A stretch of DNA of 64,000 nucleotides from Trifolium pratense (lineage: Eukaryota; Streptophyta; Magnoliopsida; Fabales; Fabaceae). Where the stretch lies: NCBI RefSeq assembly GCF_020283565.1, contig NC_060062.1, forward strand, positions 22,416,127 to 22,480,126. The letters run 5' to 3'. The number at the start of each line of letters is the position of its first letter. Within the stretch, counting starts at the first letter, position 1. The notes under the pieces are model-generated. The model saw only the letters and a program-made list of their open reading frames with translations, ran no database searches and had not been told where the DNA came from. Shown one piece after another: positions 30,401 to 41,334 of this stretch. Position numbers and translations under genes: made by a program.

Positions 30401-33178
30401 TACAGCTTTTTCAGCAGCCTCCGCTTTTTCGGGAGACTGCTTCCTACGCCGCTGAACAACGGCACTAGCCCTAGGATCTAAAGTCAATTGATGACAAGCG
30501 ACCTCAGGGTCGATACCGGGCATCTCTGCAGCGCTCCAGGCGAACAGTTCAGCATTGTCCTTAAGGTAGGCGATCAGCTGCTTTTTGACCAAGTCGGGGA
30601 GCCCAGTTCCAATCTTGATCCCTTTGAGGGGGTCTTCGCCCAGGGGCACCAGCTCGAAATCTCCGTCCGGAATTGGGCGGTAGATTTTCTTTTCAGCATC
30701 GGTGAGGTCCTTCTGCTTCTCTTCCTGATGCTCCTTTTTTGTGAGTCGAGCATCTATGTCGACGGAACCTCCAATAGTGTTTACCCCCGGATTTTTCTTT
30801 TCAGTTTTCTTGGGGGTTGCCTCGGTGCTCAGATTTTTTGCCGCGGCCTCGAAGCATCTCCTCGCAGCAGCTATGTCGCCGTTGATGGTGGCGACCTGGC
30901 CGTCTGGTGTGTAGTATTTCAGCTTCAAGTGAACGGTGGACGACACAGCAAATAGCTCCGCTAAAGTAGTTCTGCCGATGATGCAGTTGTACAGCGAGGG
31001 ACAGTCGACGACCATGAATTGTGTCCTCACGGATTTCATAGCCTTCTCCTCGCCGAAGGTGACGATGAGGTCCACGTATCCCCAGGGTTTGGTAGTCGAC
31101 CCGTTGAACCCCTGAAGGTCGGGTCCTACATAAGGAACCAAGTTTTTCTCCGACAGCTGTAAAGTTTTGAATAGCCCCGAGTACATCACGTCACACGAGC
31201 TCCCCTGATCATCGAGGATGCGGTGGACGTCGAAATTTGCCATGAGAGCTCTCACCAACAGTGGTATCTGATAGTTTGGCGAGCCCCCAGGAACTTCTGA
31301 TTTGTAGAAGGCCAGCAGGTCGGAGTCTCCTTCAGGTTTGGATACGGTGATGGGAGTCACTGAGCAAACGTTTTCCAGCTCCTCGAACTTTCTTTTTACC
31401 GAACCGAGGGTGATCTTGTTTAGCCCTCCCCCTGTTATCACCAGTGCTTTTGGGAAGTTTTCCCATGAGCCATTCAGGTGGGCGTTAAAATGCCTCATGA
31501 GCGCTCCCTCGTCTGACCCCGGGGATGGGAGTGGGATTTCAGGTGCCGAGATGGCAAGAGCCTGAGGGACGATGCCTCTGTTTTCCTGCTCGGGAACATC
31601 AATGGTCATTGCGACCTCTTGAGGCTCCCGCCGTTGTTGTTGTTGTTGTTGTCCTTGTTCGTCGTTCTGAACATATCTTCGGGCATAACCCTTTTGTATC
31701 AGAATCTCGATGGCGTCTTTTAGGTGGACACAGTCCTCAGTAACGTGTCCATGGCTTTTATGATAGCGACAAAATTTCGTCCTATCAGTATTTGCCTTCA
31801 TGGGCTGCTGTCTTGGGAAGTGGATCCCAGCCTTTTTGAAGTCCGCAGCGGAGACTTCGGCGAAAATGCGATCTCTTGACGCATTTAGTGGAGTGTATGT
31901 TGTAAACTTTCCTCGAGGAGGTTTGGAATCCTTAATCCTTTCCTCCTTTCCCTTTTTGTTACCTCTTCGCGAGGTTCCAACTTCATCTTTTTCGTGGTTC
32001 CTGGTTTTTTCTTGACTTTTAGGCCTCCTTAGATCTATGGCCCTCTGTTTCTCCTCGTAGGCGATGTACTTCTTTGCCTTTTCGAAGAATGCATCCAACG
32101 TCTTCGGCTCTTCGATACCGACAGCTTTAGCAAAGTCGCTGTCCCGATGTAGTCCCCTGTCGAGGAGATACAGCTTCATGCTCTCCTCGACCTTTACTTC
32201 TACGGCTGCTTTGTTGAACCGTTCGAGGTAGGATCTTAGAGGCTCGTTTTCACCTTGAATGATGGCTTCGAGGGTTGCTTCAGTTTTTGGATGACGCCTC
32301 GAGGAAGTGAAGTGAGCCCGGAAGCGGGCGCATAGGTCCGACCAGGAGTCTACGGATCCTGGCGCCAAGCTCTTGTACCAAGCCATAGCGCCTTTCCTCA
32401 GAGTCGTGGGAAAGAGCTTACACTTGATAGAGCCTCGTACATTTCTGTACTCGAGGAGAGCTTCAAGATTCTCGATGTGCTCGTCCGGATCTGTCGAGCC
32501 ATCGTAGGTATCCATTGCCGGTGGTTTCTCGAGTCCGACCGGTAGGGGGAGTTCTCGTATCCTTTGGGAGAGGGGGCCTTGGTGGTTGTCCCTTTCTTCC
32601 GGGGATCGGTTCCTTTGGCGGCGAGGAGGGTTGTCCCTTCTAGGGGAATGTCTCCTCGGTGGGGTGGAGTTTCGAGATGTTGCCTTGTTTCTCCTCGGGC
32701 TCGACCTTCTCTCGCTCCTTCTGCGAGGTGGTGAGCATGGCCTGGAGAAAGTTCTGCTCCTCACAGGTGTAGGTGAACGGCGAGCTTGGCGAGCTTGCGC
32801 CGTTACCCTTGATTCAGCAATTGCGTCGATGCGACGGCTTTGTTGCTCGAGCCTTTGATTTTGCTGCTCGAATCTCTGGTTCTGCTGCAGTAATAAGTCC
32901 GACTGGCGGTTGATTGCATTGACCAGCGCAGCCATCATATCCTGCATGGGAACGCCCGGAGGAATAGCCGCTGCCGGAGTCGCCTGTGGCGGGGTAGCCA
33001 TAGGGATCTGCGGTTCTTCTGGGTTGTAGGGCTCATCACGCGTGTTTTGACCCCCTTGGCAATCTTCCGTTACGGAGGCGAACTGGCCGTCTAGCGGGTG
33101 GTACGGCGCGTAGTCCATTGGCGTTACATGGTTCTCCGCCACGTGCTCCGGGATTTGGTGGTTGTTAACGCCAGCCAT
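27467..33178 (-). pseudogene. Gypsy gag-pol polyprotein with two in-frame stops
   Basis: One reading frame from the ATG at 33178 to a natural TGA at 27469-27467. Gag (~1-450) contains an Arg/Ser/Pro-rich block (RSRTFSRPCSPPRRRSERRS) and RAHFTSSRRH. A CRYHKSHGHVTEDC knuckle lies at ~466. The aspartic protease LDDQGSSCDVMYS is at ~654. Reverse transcriptase has PYPLPNIDKLV-type and YMDDMIVKS (~1057) motifs. RNase H 1 ends at ~1329. A TAA at 29191-29189 follows, then a second RNase H (FVDGSSNPQGSGAGIIL, TNNQAEYEAFLAGL, DSQLVASQ) and integrase with HHCC, MDLLGPF, VTDNGTQF and HPQTNGQAE. A TGA at 27568-27566 precedes the last ~32 codons (NGAYYLEDLYKKEIPRPWN). Dual RNase H marks the Tat lineage. 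The two stops make this copy defective. Confidence 0.92.
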
Positions 33179-33244
33179 TGGTCGTGAAGAAGGTGTTTTG
33201 AAGGAAGTTTTAGTTTTTGGTTTGGTTAAACAGGGAAACTATAG

Positions 33245-33262
33245 TTCCCACAGACGGCGCCA
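33245..33262 (-). other. Gypsy primer-binding site
   Basis: The minus strand reads TGGCGCCGTCTGTGGGAA one base inside the 5' LTR, the TGGCGCC-type site common in plant gypsy elements. I do not assign the tRNA. Confidence 0.85.
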
Positions 33263-33263
33263 C

Positions 33264-33697
33264 TGATCGTGTAGACCAGAAGGATGCGACTTCGCCGGCG
33301 TTTGCGGTGGTTGAGAGTGTTGAGACCCCTGTTGAAGCGGAGGGGGGTTGTGTACCTACAGGCACTCCGACGCTCAAGTCAGTTTGTGTGTAAAGGTTTT
33401 CTTGGCTAAAATAATGCGTACCTTGCAAATGAAGTGGAGTCACATATATATAGCCCCCAGCGCTGGGCCAAGACCCTTGATGGCATTAATGGCCATCAAG
33501 TGGCTGCCGGAAAACGGCTTGGAGGCCTTGATGTGCAGTAAATGCTCATCATTCCGGTTTACGGCCGTTACGATACGTAAGAGTATCAGACCGTTGGAGA
33601 GTCGAGCACGTCTCGCGGGCTCTTCATGGTAGCTAGTTCGGGATGTTGCCTGTTCGACACTGTCACTGACTCGAGCATCTGAGCTCGACCCAGAACA
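33264..33697 (-). repeat. Gypsy 5' LTR (434 bp)
   Basis: Near-identical partner of 10295-10728. Followed by the GTTTG duplication at 33698-33702. Confidence 0.93.
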
Positions 33698-33832
33698 GTT
33701 TGTAATTTGTTTCTTTTAAGAGCTGAAACTTCTTCATCGTTGTTAGCTTTGTTGAGTAGTTCTTTCAATCATAAGTTGCAATCTTTTGCTATGCTGGTTA
33801 AGGGTGTGACGTTCAATTAATTGTAGAGTGAT

Positions 33833-34110
33833 TTTCCAGATTCTAATATTTTGCCACGGTTTAACCGTGGCCAAGTCTTTTCAGAATATTTTTTTCAACT
33901 ATTCCGATTTACAATTGTTACCGGAACACTTGTGGGAAAGCATTCCGAAAAATGTACCGTGGCTAAATGTTCAAAACTGATTTTTTAAGTTTTTTTGAAG
34001 AGATAAAATGGGAATATTGGTTTGTTTGTAGGGGTATAGAGATAAATGTAGGGGTAGAAAAAAAATTTCATAAAAATTAAATAAATGATTAGAAAATGAA
34101 ATGAGTGACA
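33833..34110. repeat. Right inverted arm of the Mutator-like element
   Basis: Inverted match to 8680-8957. GCCACGGTTTAACCGTGGCC (33853-33872) is itself a palindrome, partly changed in the other arm (CCATGGGTAAACCGTGGC). Confidence 0.8.
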
Positions 34111-34267
34111 TGTGCCAATCAAAGTCAGCCGGTGGAAACAACCAATTAAGTTAGTTGCAACCGCTTATTTAAAAAAAAAATCTAATTAACTCACAAATAC
34201 ATTACTGAGGGCTTTTAGCCCTCAATAAGTTTGGTCAAGAATATAATGTTTTCTTGTAGTGTGTGCC

Positions 34268-34992
34268 CTATGCTGACATAACATCAATTAAATTCAGCTA
34301 TATGTGTTCAGGTCAAACATAAATAATTTTTTACCAAAAAGTAATGTTGACTACTTTAATTTTCAAACAATTATATTTTAGGTTACTACTTCTCATTAAT
34401 TATATTTTAGGATACACATATTCTTATCATTTACTAAAAAAATACTTTCACAAATTCTATTCATCTTTTCTTTCTCCGTAAGATCAAAAAATTTCGCCGA
34501 CGCTTCGCTTGTTGTCGCTGCTTCACTTGTGATCCTTAAAGATCGCCGCTTCCTTAGGATCTTGAATCACTTCTCCATCATCGGCCTCTTCACAATTGTC
34601 TTTCAAAATTTTGTTTCGGCTATGTTTGTTTCAGAATCGGTTCATCTAGGTAACATTGAGAATAAAAACAATTGTCTTTCAGAATTTTGTTTCGGCTAAC
34701 ATTTGTTCCAAAATCGGTTCATCCAGGTAACATTGATTTTATTTGTTTTTGAGCGTGATAATCAAGATTGACGGAGAACGAAAGAGTGTCGCAAACAAAA
34801 AACAAATTGGCTAATTATGAATTGATTGTTGACTAGAATGAAATTAAATTGAATTTAGGGTTAGAAAGATTTGACAAATAAATATAATTATTTGAAAATT
34901 AAAGTAGTCAAAATTAATTTTTGGTAAAAAAAAAATTATGTTTGACTTGGACACATATATGACTGAATTTGATTGGTGTCATGTCAGCATAG
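34268..34992. mobile_element. Non-autonomous DNA element with ~125-bp inverted repeats
   Basis: The left arm CTATGCTGACATAACATCAA...TTTTACCAAAAAGTAATGTT (34268-34392) and the right arm (34868-34992) are inverted copies. The ~475-bp interior includes a GC-richer stretch (GATCGCCGCTTCC) and the repeated phrase AATTTTGTTTCGGCTA, but no frame. The arm length suggests a Mutator-like MITE; no target duplication is clear. Confidence 0.7.
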
Positions 34993-35045
34993 AGTATATA
35001 TATACCCTCAATTTATGGGAGGGTAGAGAAGTAGTAAAAAAAAAC

Positions 35046-35116
35046 CAAGTTAGTTGCAACTGAAAAACACGTGCAAGAAATGTTAGTTGCAACCGAAAAA
35101 CACGTGCAAGAAATGA
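35046..35116. repeat. Tandem duplication, ~34-bp unit
   Basis: TTAGTTGCAAC(T/C)GAAAAACACG followed by TGCAAGAAATG occurs twice in a row. Confidence 0.9.
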
Positions 35117-35364
35117 GAGGGAGCATGAGAGATATAAGAGAGAATGCAGGTGAAGAATAAGAGGGCATGAATGAAATGAATGAAGTTGCTCCCATTCTTT
35201 TCATTCTATCAATTTTCTTTTACTTGTATGAATTGTTCTTTCATTTGATTTTCCAATACAATGCACACATTTGAAACCCCAAACAATGAAACAAATTCAA
35301 ACTCCTCTTTTCCAATGGATACTCTCATACACCCTCCACTTCCACCCATAATCCCTTTTGTTCC

Positions 35365-36040
35365 ACAGTTAACAACAATAATTTGGTCATAAGCTGGATT
35401 CCCGCTACTCCTCTCCGTAAGATGGTAGCACTGGCTTCCATCGCAGCCGGCATCCAATTTGGATGGACACTGCAGCTCTCCCTGCTCACACCCTATGTGC
35501 AGCTTCTGGGAGTTCCACATCAATGGGCCGCTAACGTATGGCTTTGGAAGCCATGTTTTCGCATGGAGCCACTCGTCGGCTATTACAGTGACCGTGCCCA
35601 TTCATCTTCTTTGGCATCATTGCAGTGGCAATTACTTTTGCGGTATAATATGGTGCTCAATTTCATTTTGACTCTATTGAATATTTTCCTTACAATCCAT
35701 TTAAACAAAAGATCTAATTTTATTTTGATCACTATTTTAAAAGAATATTGTTATAAATATGTAATTGATCAAATATGACTCCACATATTCTATAAATAAC
35801 TAATAAATTTTTATAAACACTTGTAGGTTAATTTCAGTTTCCCGTTTGCTTTGGCATCAATTTACTCCAACGCAACAGAGGCCAGACAAGGTTAATTTAA
35901 ATGTCTCATCTTAATTTCAAGGTTTATTATTTGGCACTTATATATATATACACACATTGCAGATTATAGTATCTTCATTGAGTGGACAATGGGATAAGTT
36001 GTTTGGTGGCAAACTGTCCTTTTTTGGCCACTCTGACACC
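35365..36040 (+). pseudogene. Sucrose transporter (SUT/SUC) pseudogene fragment
   Basis: 35395-35590 encodes the N-terminal helices of a proton-sucrose symporter: [40 protein letters not shown] and VGYYSDR. The loop after YSDR (normally with an Arg-rich RFGRRRPFI stretch) has a deletion plus frameshift: [16 protein letters not shown] continues in another frame at 35597-35645. After a long gap two further exon remnants with splice signals remain: 35838-35890 (FPFALASIYSNATEARQG) and 35963-~36035 (IIVSSLSGQWDKLFGGKL). The helices between and the whole C-terminal half are missing. This is a dead copy, not a transporter. Confidence 0.85.
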
Positions 36041-36677
36041 GGACGATATGGGCCATATGGCCAATGCATCGAGGAATGGAAGTGGTTTCCATTGATCGCT
36101 GCAAAGCAAATTAATTGGTGTCGGAGCTTCTCATACGTCTGTTTCTTTCTGCTTCTGTAGCAATTCTAGAAGAGTATTGGAGTGGAAGAAACAATATTTA
36201 TGTCTTCATATGTTTGTTATTAGTTTCTGGTGTAGGTTCATTGGTTTCCTGGTTAATTTTGACATTATCTGCAGTTGTTTGCAGTTAGATTTTATGTGTA
36301 GTCTTAGTGTTAATGGCTTGCTTAATTTGTTGACTAGATGCGCGCGACAGGTATTGTAAGTGGCAGAGTTGCTTCAATTTGTAAAAAAAACAATAAAAAA
36401 CTTGGATATTCATTTTAAAAATTACTCAACTTTCTCGGTTTTTACATAAAGGATTTTCAATTATTCTTCGAAAAATTTCACCGTATACACTTTTAATCAA
36501 AAGGTACGGAAAGTATATCATAATATTTTTTGCTTGAGTTTCATTAATTAATTCAATGGTTGTTCTCAATTTTCCTTCACAACGAATATATAATTTGTAA
36601 AGCCAATGACACTTATAAAGTTATAAACATGAATTATGGATTAAGCGTGCAGTTTTGACATGAGGAGTGGACTGTTA

Positions 36678-37440
36678 TTTTTTTTTAATGGCAAAGATGT
36701 AAACTATATTAATAATTTGGAATAAGCATAAGAGGTCCTCACCCATAATGTAAGATAAGTACATATAGTACTCACCCAAACCACCAAAGAGAACAAAGAA
36801 ATGGGGAATAGGTCAACAAAGGCTAGAACTACACCCATCCAAACAACTATCTAGCTATACAATCCAAAGAATTAACACACCGTTCCTACAATAAGCAAGA
36901 CGAATTAATCTTCTTAAAGTTTTTAGCTAACAACCACTTCCAAATATACAGGTTGGATCTTACCAAAAGTCTCCACCACATTTGCTTGTTTTGCACAAAA
37001 AAACGTATCATTCCGATCATGCCAAACCTCCTAAACCACGGCATGCCACACTAAAAGAACTCCTTTGAGCCCTAGCTTCCCCTTCGGACATACAGTTAGA
37101 AAGCTATCGAACAAAGAGGAGATAGAAGTCGGGACCACCAAAGAGATATCAAACCACCGATGAAGTAAAAACTTTTCAAATCATGGGGCATAACACAAAA
37201 AGATGGTTAATTTTCCGATTCAACTTCCCCGACACAACACGGGCACAAGGTATCCACGTCATTCCCGATTACCCCTCTATGCGATAAATTTGCTCTAGTG
37301 GGAAGATGGCCAAGAAGCAATTGCCAAGAAAAAACAATTACCTTTGACGGAACCCAACTTCTCCAAATTTGTGGAACAACCCCAAGAGAGTCCAAACTCA
37401 AAGATGTAGCAAAGGAATAAATGGCCATGGATGCATAACA
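36678..37440 (-). mobile_element. Decayed 5'-truncated LINE (L1 type)
   Basis: The minus strand encodes IWRSWVPSKVIVFSWQLLLG, HLPTRANLSHRGV and CPCC (37428-37207), the zinc-binding domain that follows reverse transcriptase in plant L1 ORF2. Downstream, many stops interrupt the remaining LINE 3' end, which finishes in an A-run (T-run at 36678-36686). Possible short target repeats ACTGTTA (36669) and ACTGTTT (37445) are weak. Confidence 0.75.
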
Positions 37441-37906
37441 TCACACTGTTTTTGGGGCAAACAGAGAAAGGATAATATTTATGTGGAATACTTGATCCTT
37501 TGATAAGAATATTTGTGTCTGTAGATAGTAAAATATTGATGAAAGTGTTTGTTCACACCCATTCATCTTATTTGGTCTAGGTTTTAGCCAATAACAGAGA
37601 TTTGGTATAGTTCGGTTTTAAAAATTAAGTTCAGTTCATTTTTTTATAAAGGTAGTTTCAATTCAATTTAAAACCAAACCACATAACCAGTACACCGAAC
37701 CTTTCTACTAGTTCGGTTTGTTTGGGAGGAACCATAGCAGATTGGTTCGATTTTACTCAATTGTTGTAACAATTTAGATCAGTTTGTTTCTCGAACTGAA
37801 TCATAAATTTATTCCTATAAAAAACCGAAAAAGAAAAACATTAATTTATCTTATGAGAAACATATATATTACTTGTATTACATAAATATACTTTTACTAT
37901 ATTTAT
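37441..37906. other. Intergenic sequence with GGTTCGGTTTG-type repeat
   Basis: Contains AGTTCGGTTT / AAACCGAAC inverted motifs (37600-37790) resembling a hAT-like MITE remnant. The right part would be the 3' UTR of the GH9 gene. No frame. Confidence 0.4.
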
Positions 37907-38941
37907 TTATTTAAAGGATGCAACCAAAAGTGAATTACAATCATGTACCATTTTATTGTTTTCTATATGCAAGAATTTTGCAAAAAGACCTACTAAAGGG
38001 GCAGTATTGTATGTGCATGCCTCAGTCTGCATAAAATTCTCCCTTTTATCTTCAAAATTATCTTGCCAATCAGGTCCTCCAACCAAAGCCCCAACCAAAA
38101 CATTAGGATTAGGATCCTCCTTACTATACCAATTATCATACCCTTGAGTACATCCAATAAACCCTTTATTCTCCTTATATGACATAATTGATGCACCTCT
38201 ATGATGGACCCTTTTAGGGTAACTAGGCCCAAATCCCACTAAGTAGCTCATATTCATTGGATTTGAGCCCAAAATGTAATCAACTTGTGATTTAGCAAAA
38301 CTTAGAACTTCATTGTGATCCACAATGCCACCATGACATGTGAGCTTTTGATTTGTATTTTTAAGAAAATCAGAATATATTGTGAGTAAAAATGATGCTG
38401 TTGAAACATGTTGCATGTTGTTCCATTGTCTAATGTATAGTAATCCAGCTGGAGTTCTTTCCACATTGCTTCCATTGATGTTTTTGTTGAGACATGAACA
38501 TATATAGTACTCTGCTTTTGATTTATATTGTTCAAGTATATCACTATGTTTCTTGTGTTTTGCTTGGTTTAAAAACTGCAAAAAATGACATTGTAGTTAG
38601 ATTACAAATACTTTGCAACTTTCTTGCACTAATATGAAGACGTGCAGGGCCGACAAAAGGGTAAGGCTATCAGGTTATCAAAAATATATTTTATAAAGGG
38701 TTTCATATTTTACAAACATTATCACTAAATTCGCTTTAAGCCTTCTAATATGTTAGGTCGGTCCTGAAGATACAAAGAATCTAAACTTTTATTTTATGTT
38801 TAATCTATGCTCTAACAAAATATCTATTTTCTTGGCCACAAGTCATAGTTGAACTATCAGAAAAATACCGAAATATGATCACGGTCTGAATTCCAACTTC
38901 TCTCTTTCCCTAACTAACTAACTAACTAACTAACCATTAAG

Positions 38942-38998
<57 letters not shown>

Positions 38999-40886
38999 GT
39001 TAATTTTGCTTCTCTCACATTTGGCTCAACCATATAAGCAACATCACTTTAATTACACATGATGGAAAGCTAAAGCACCACTAGGCAAAAGCACGTGCCC
39101 TTGTGCTTGGGTACACTTTTAATAGTTTTCATTTTGTGATACCTATAGATTATTATATACCAATATACTTTAATTCATGAATACTCCATGAGTGACATTT
39201 TAAAAATAAGAGTAAGATTTAACCAATCATTTTCATATTAGTAAAGCCAAATCTTGATAAAGTTAAATAGAAATAAGTCATCCACATGGACCAAGGAAAG
39301 TTTTTAAAGAAAAAAAGCTCACACACTCACCAAGAAAAGTTTCAAAATTCTTATAACTTAAACCAATTGATAATTGGTTAATGGTTGCATAGATGACAAG
39401 AAAGATTTTGATATAGTATCTTTCCATTTTTTATAAACTTAGAATTAGGATAAAATGGCAACTAAATTAAGAAAGTTTACCTGAGAAGTTATGAGTTGGA
39501 GACCAGCATACTTAACATCCCAGCTGAACTCTGTCATGGACCAACCAGTCCCACCAAAGTAATTAGCATTGTTAATTACATATTCTAAATACTCTTCTTT
39601 GTCGGTGGCTTTATATAGCCACGTGGCAGCCCACAATAATTCATCCATGTATCCACTCACCGACGCATAATAACTTTTCACTGCTCCAACACTTGCATCA
39701 TATTTTCCTCTATACTTGTCTCCAAACTCAAACAACTACATAAAAACAAATATTCATTTCAATAATTAATCAACTTTATTAGTGCATCATTTTTAATAAC
39801 CAAACATGTTCAATATTTTCAAACAAAAACTGCCTCAACACTTGTTGTTAATCATAGTACCTAGTCAAATCAAATCATGATTACATTGGAAAACAATACT
39901 CAGTTAATAACAACTTAACAAGAGATTTAGTACCTGTTGAGCATGGTGTAAAAGTAAGTGAGAGTAATGAGGATTTGTTTTCTTAAACACAATAGAAGCT
40001 GCAGCCATAGCTGCTGATGTCTCTCCAGCAAGATCTGAACCAGGATTGTTCTCATCAATCTTAAATGCTCTTCTTGATGTTGTCATGTCCTCTGGTCTTT
40101 GCCAACAATAATGATCAGTGTCGCCATCACCCACCTTAAAATAAGTTAAACAACTTAATTAATTTGATAACCCTCTTAATTAATTATCTCCCATAAAGCA
40201 TTAAAATTAATTGAGTTACCTCTGCCCACAAAACATTAGCACTAGTATGAGCTTTGATGAAATAATCAGTGCCCCATTTGATTGCTTCCATTGTATGTTG
40301 TAATTCCCCTGCATCTTCAATTTCTTTCCAATATTCTATAGCACCCCATGAAAGCATTGTCACAGTAAATGCCATTGGTAAACCAAATTTCACATGATCA
40401 CCTGCATCATAATACCCTCCAACCAAATCCACCTACAAACAACAACAAAAAAATTAAATTTTTTTCTTTACAATGGAGCTGGATCGAACTCAGACATCAT
40501 GCATGCGTACTATCTAAACTCTTCACCGGTCACTGGACCAAATCTAGTGACTTGGAAAAAATTAAATTTTTAACTTGAATTACAATACCAAAATATATAA
40601 AATGTTAATTAATGCATTTGGGTTATGAGAATTTGAGGATTAATCTAACCCCTTGTTCTAGACCATCAATGAGGGCAGAATGGTCACGCCAGGTGACACG
40701 TTGGTTGTAAGGTAATCTCCCTGACCGTTGTGCTTCAAAATAGAGGAGACTCTTTGAAAGGGCATCACTATAATCAAAAGCTTGGGTGGTGTTAGTAGTA
40801 AAAATGGTGAAAATGAAAAGGAAAAGACAACAATATTGCATAAGTAATGGGATTTTAGAAGCTCTAAAATGGTGTTTTTTTTCCAT
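37907..40886 (-). CDS. Endo-beta-1,4-glucanase, glycosyl hydrolase family 9 class B
   Basis: Five exons, all phase 0: 40886-40650, 40432-40220, 40134-39934, 39735-39481 and 38575-37907, giving 524 residues. A signal peptide (~1-32, ending TTNTTQA) precedes [22 protein letters not shown]9 landmarks are [26 protein letters not shown] with the catalytic-base aspartates (~84-90), [42 protein letters not shown], the histidine signature KRVHHRGAS, and [20 protein letters not shown] with the acid glutamate. There is no membrane anchor and no C-terminal CBM49, hence class B: secreted and acting on amorphous cellulose or xyloglucan in wall remodelling. The usual TEPATYN is TEACTYN here. A TATA-like box lies at 41074-41068. 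Upstream frames at 40901 begin with TTG, so 40886 is the start. Confidence 0.95.
38647..38768. mobile_element. Short MITE in intron 4 of the GH9 gene
   Basis: Ends CAGGGCCGACAAAAGG and, in reverse complement, CAGGACCGACC; ~120 bp. The termini are like those of the 54322-54799 element. Confidence 0.6.
38945..38996. repeat. (TA)n microsatellite in intron 4 of the GH9 gene
   Basis: About 25 TA units, next to a short (AACT)n run at 38912-38931. Confidence 0.95.
40465..40550 (-). mobile_element. SINE fragment in intron 1 of the GH9 gene
   Basis: The minus strand reads TGGTCCAGTGACCGGTGAAG...GAGTTCGATCCAGCTCCATT, with a pol III B-box-like GTTCGATCC. Partial copy, no poly(A) or clear duplication. 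Confidence 0.45.
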
Positions 40887-41067
40887 TGTTTCCAACTTCA
40901 ACTTCTAGGAGTGAATGAAGGGAATGGAAAAGAAGAAAAGTGAAGGCTTAGAACACTACACTACACTAAGACTACAACATATGACATAAGATGTTTGAAT
41001 TGGGTTTTAAAGGTTGAGTCCTAGTTGTGGTAGAGTCCCACAAAATGAGAAAGTGAAACTCTATTAC

Positions 41068-41074
41068 TTTTATA
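41068..41074 (-). promoter_or_regulatory. TATA box candidate of the GH9 gene
   Basis: The minus strand reads ACTATAAAAGT, ~180 bp upstream of the ATG at 40886. A start site near 41040 and a ~150-nt leader would fit. Confidence 0.4.
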
Positions 41075-41165
41075 GTATTAATTATGAGTTTAACTTTTAG
41101 TGTAAAATGTTCCAAATATATGGTCAATAAATGGTTTGTTTGACTTTAAAAATAATTACTCTATT

Positions 41166-41328
41166 TATCAATAATTAGTTGGTTCAGTGGTGACCGACTC
41201 TGAACTTAATAGGGAAGATCATGATTCGATTCCCGCAACTACGATCGGAAGGGGGCTAGAACTACTTGTCAGAACGACCCCCGAACCATATTAGACGGTC
41301 CAGTGGACCGAATATTGGTGTTGAAAAA
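41166..41328 (+). mobile_element. tRNA-derived SINE
   Basis: Starts with an A-box-like TTAGTTGGTTCAGTGG and a B-box-like GATTCGATTCCC, and ends TTGAAAAAAA. Flanking AATTACTCTATTT (41154-41166) and AATTACTCTTATTT (41330-41343) look like an imperfect target duplication. Related pieces occur at 40465-40550, 55275-55380 and 63718-63790. Confidence 0.7.
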
Positions 41329-41334
41329 AAATTA

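Larger units (their letters stand above)
10295..33697 (-). mobile_element. Tat-lineage Ty3/gypsy LTR retrotransposon, split by a copia element
   Basis: Two 434-bp LTRs (10295-10728 and 33264-33697) are flanked by GTTTG duplications. On the minus strand the order is LTR, primer-binding site starting TGGCGCCGTCTGTGGGAA (33262-33245), gag-protease-RT-RNase H-second RNase H-integrase, antisense ORFs, G-rich polypurine tract (10741-10729), LTR. The dual RNase H, absence of a chromodomain and large antisense ORF identify the Tat lineage. Without the copia insertion its length is ~11.3 kb. I count three differences between the LTRs, so insertion was fairly recent. It entered the Mutator-like element just beside the older U6-LINE insertion. 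Confidence 0.93.
8680..34110. mobile_element. Mutator-like (Pack-MULE-type) element with long inverted repeats, split by nested insertions
   Basis: The left arm (8680-8957) and right arm (33833-34110) are inverted copies of ~280 bp. Shared landmarks are CTACCCC.ACATTTATCTC, ACAAACAAACCAATATTCCC, AAATCAGTTTTGAACATTTA, GGAATAGTTGAAAAAAAT and GGCAAAATATTAGAAT. Without the LINE and gypsy insertions the element would be only ~1.1 kb. No transposase is present. The interior holds an AP2/ERF gene piece. The 9-11 bp duplication expected of Mutator elements could not be located because the left end abuts (TA)n. Long arms plus a captured gene suggest a MULE, but the family assignment is inference. Confidence 0.65.
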
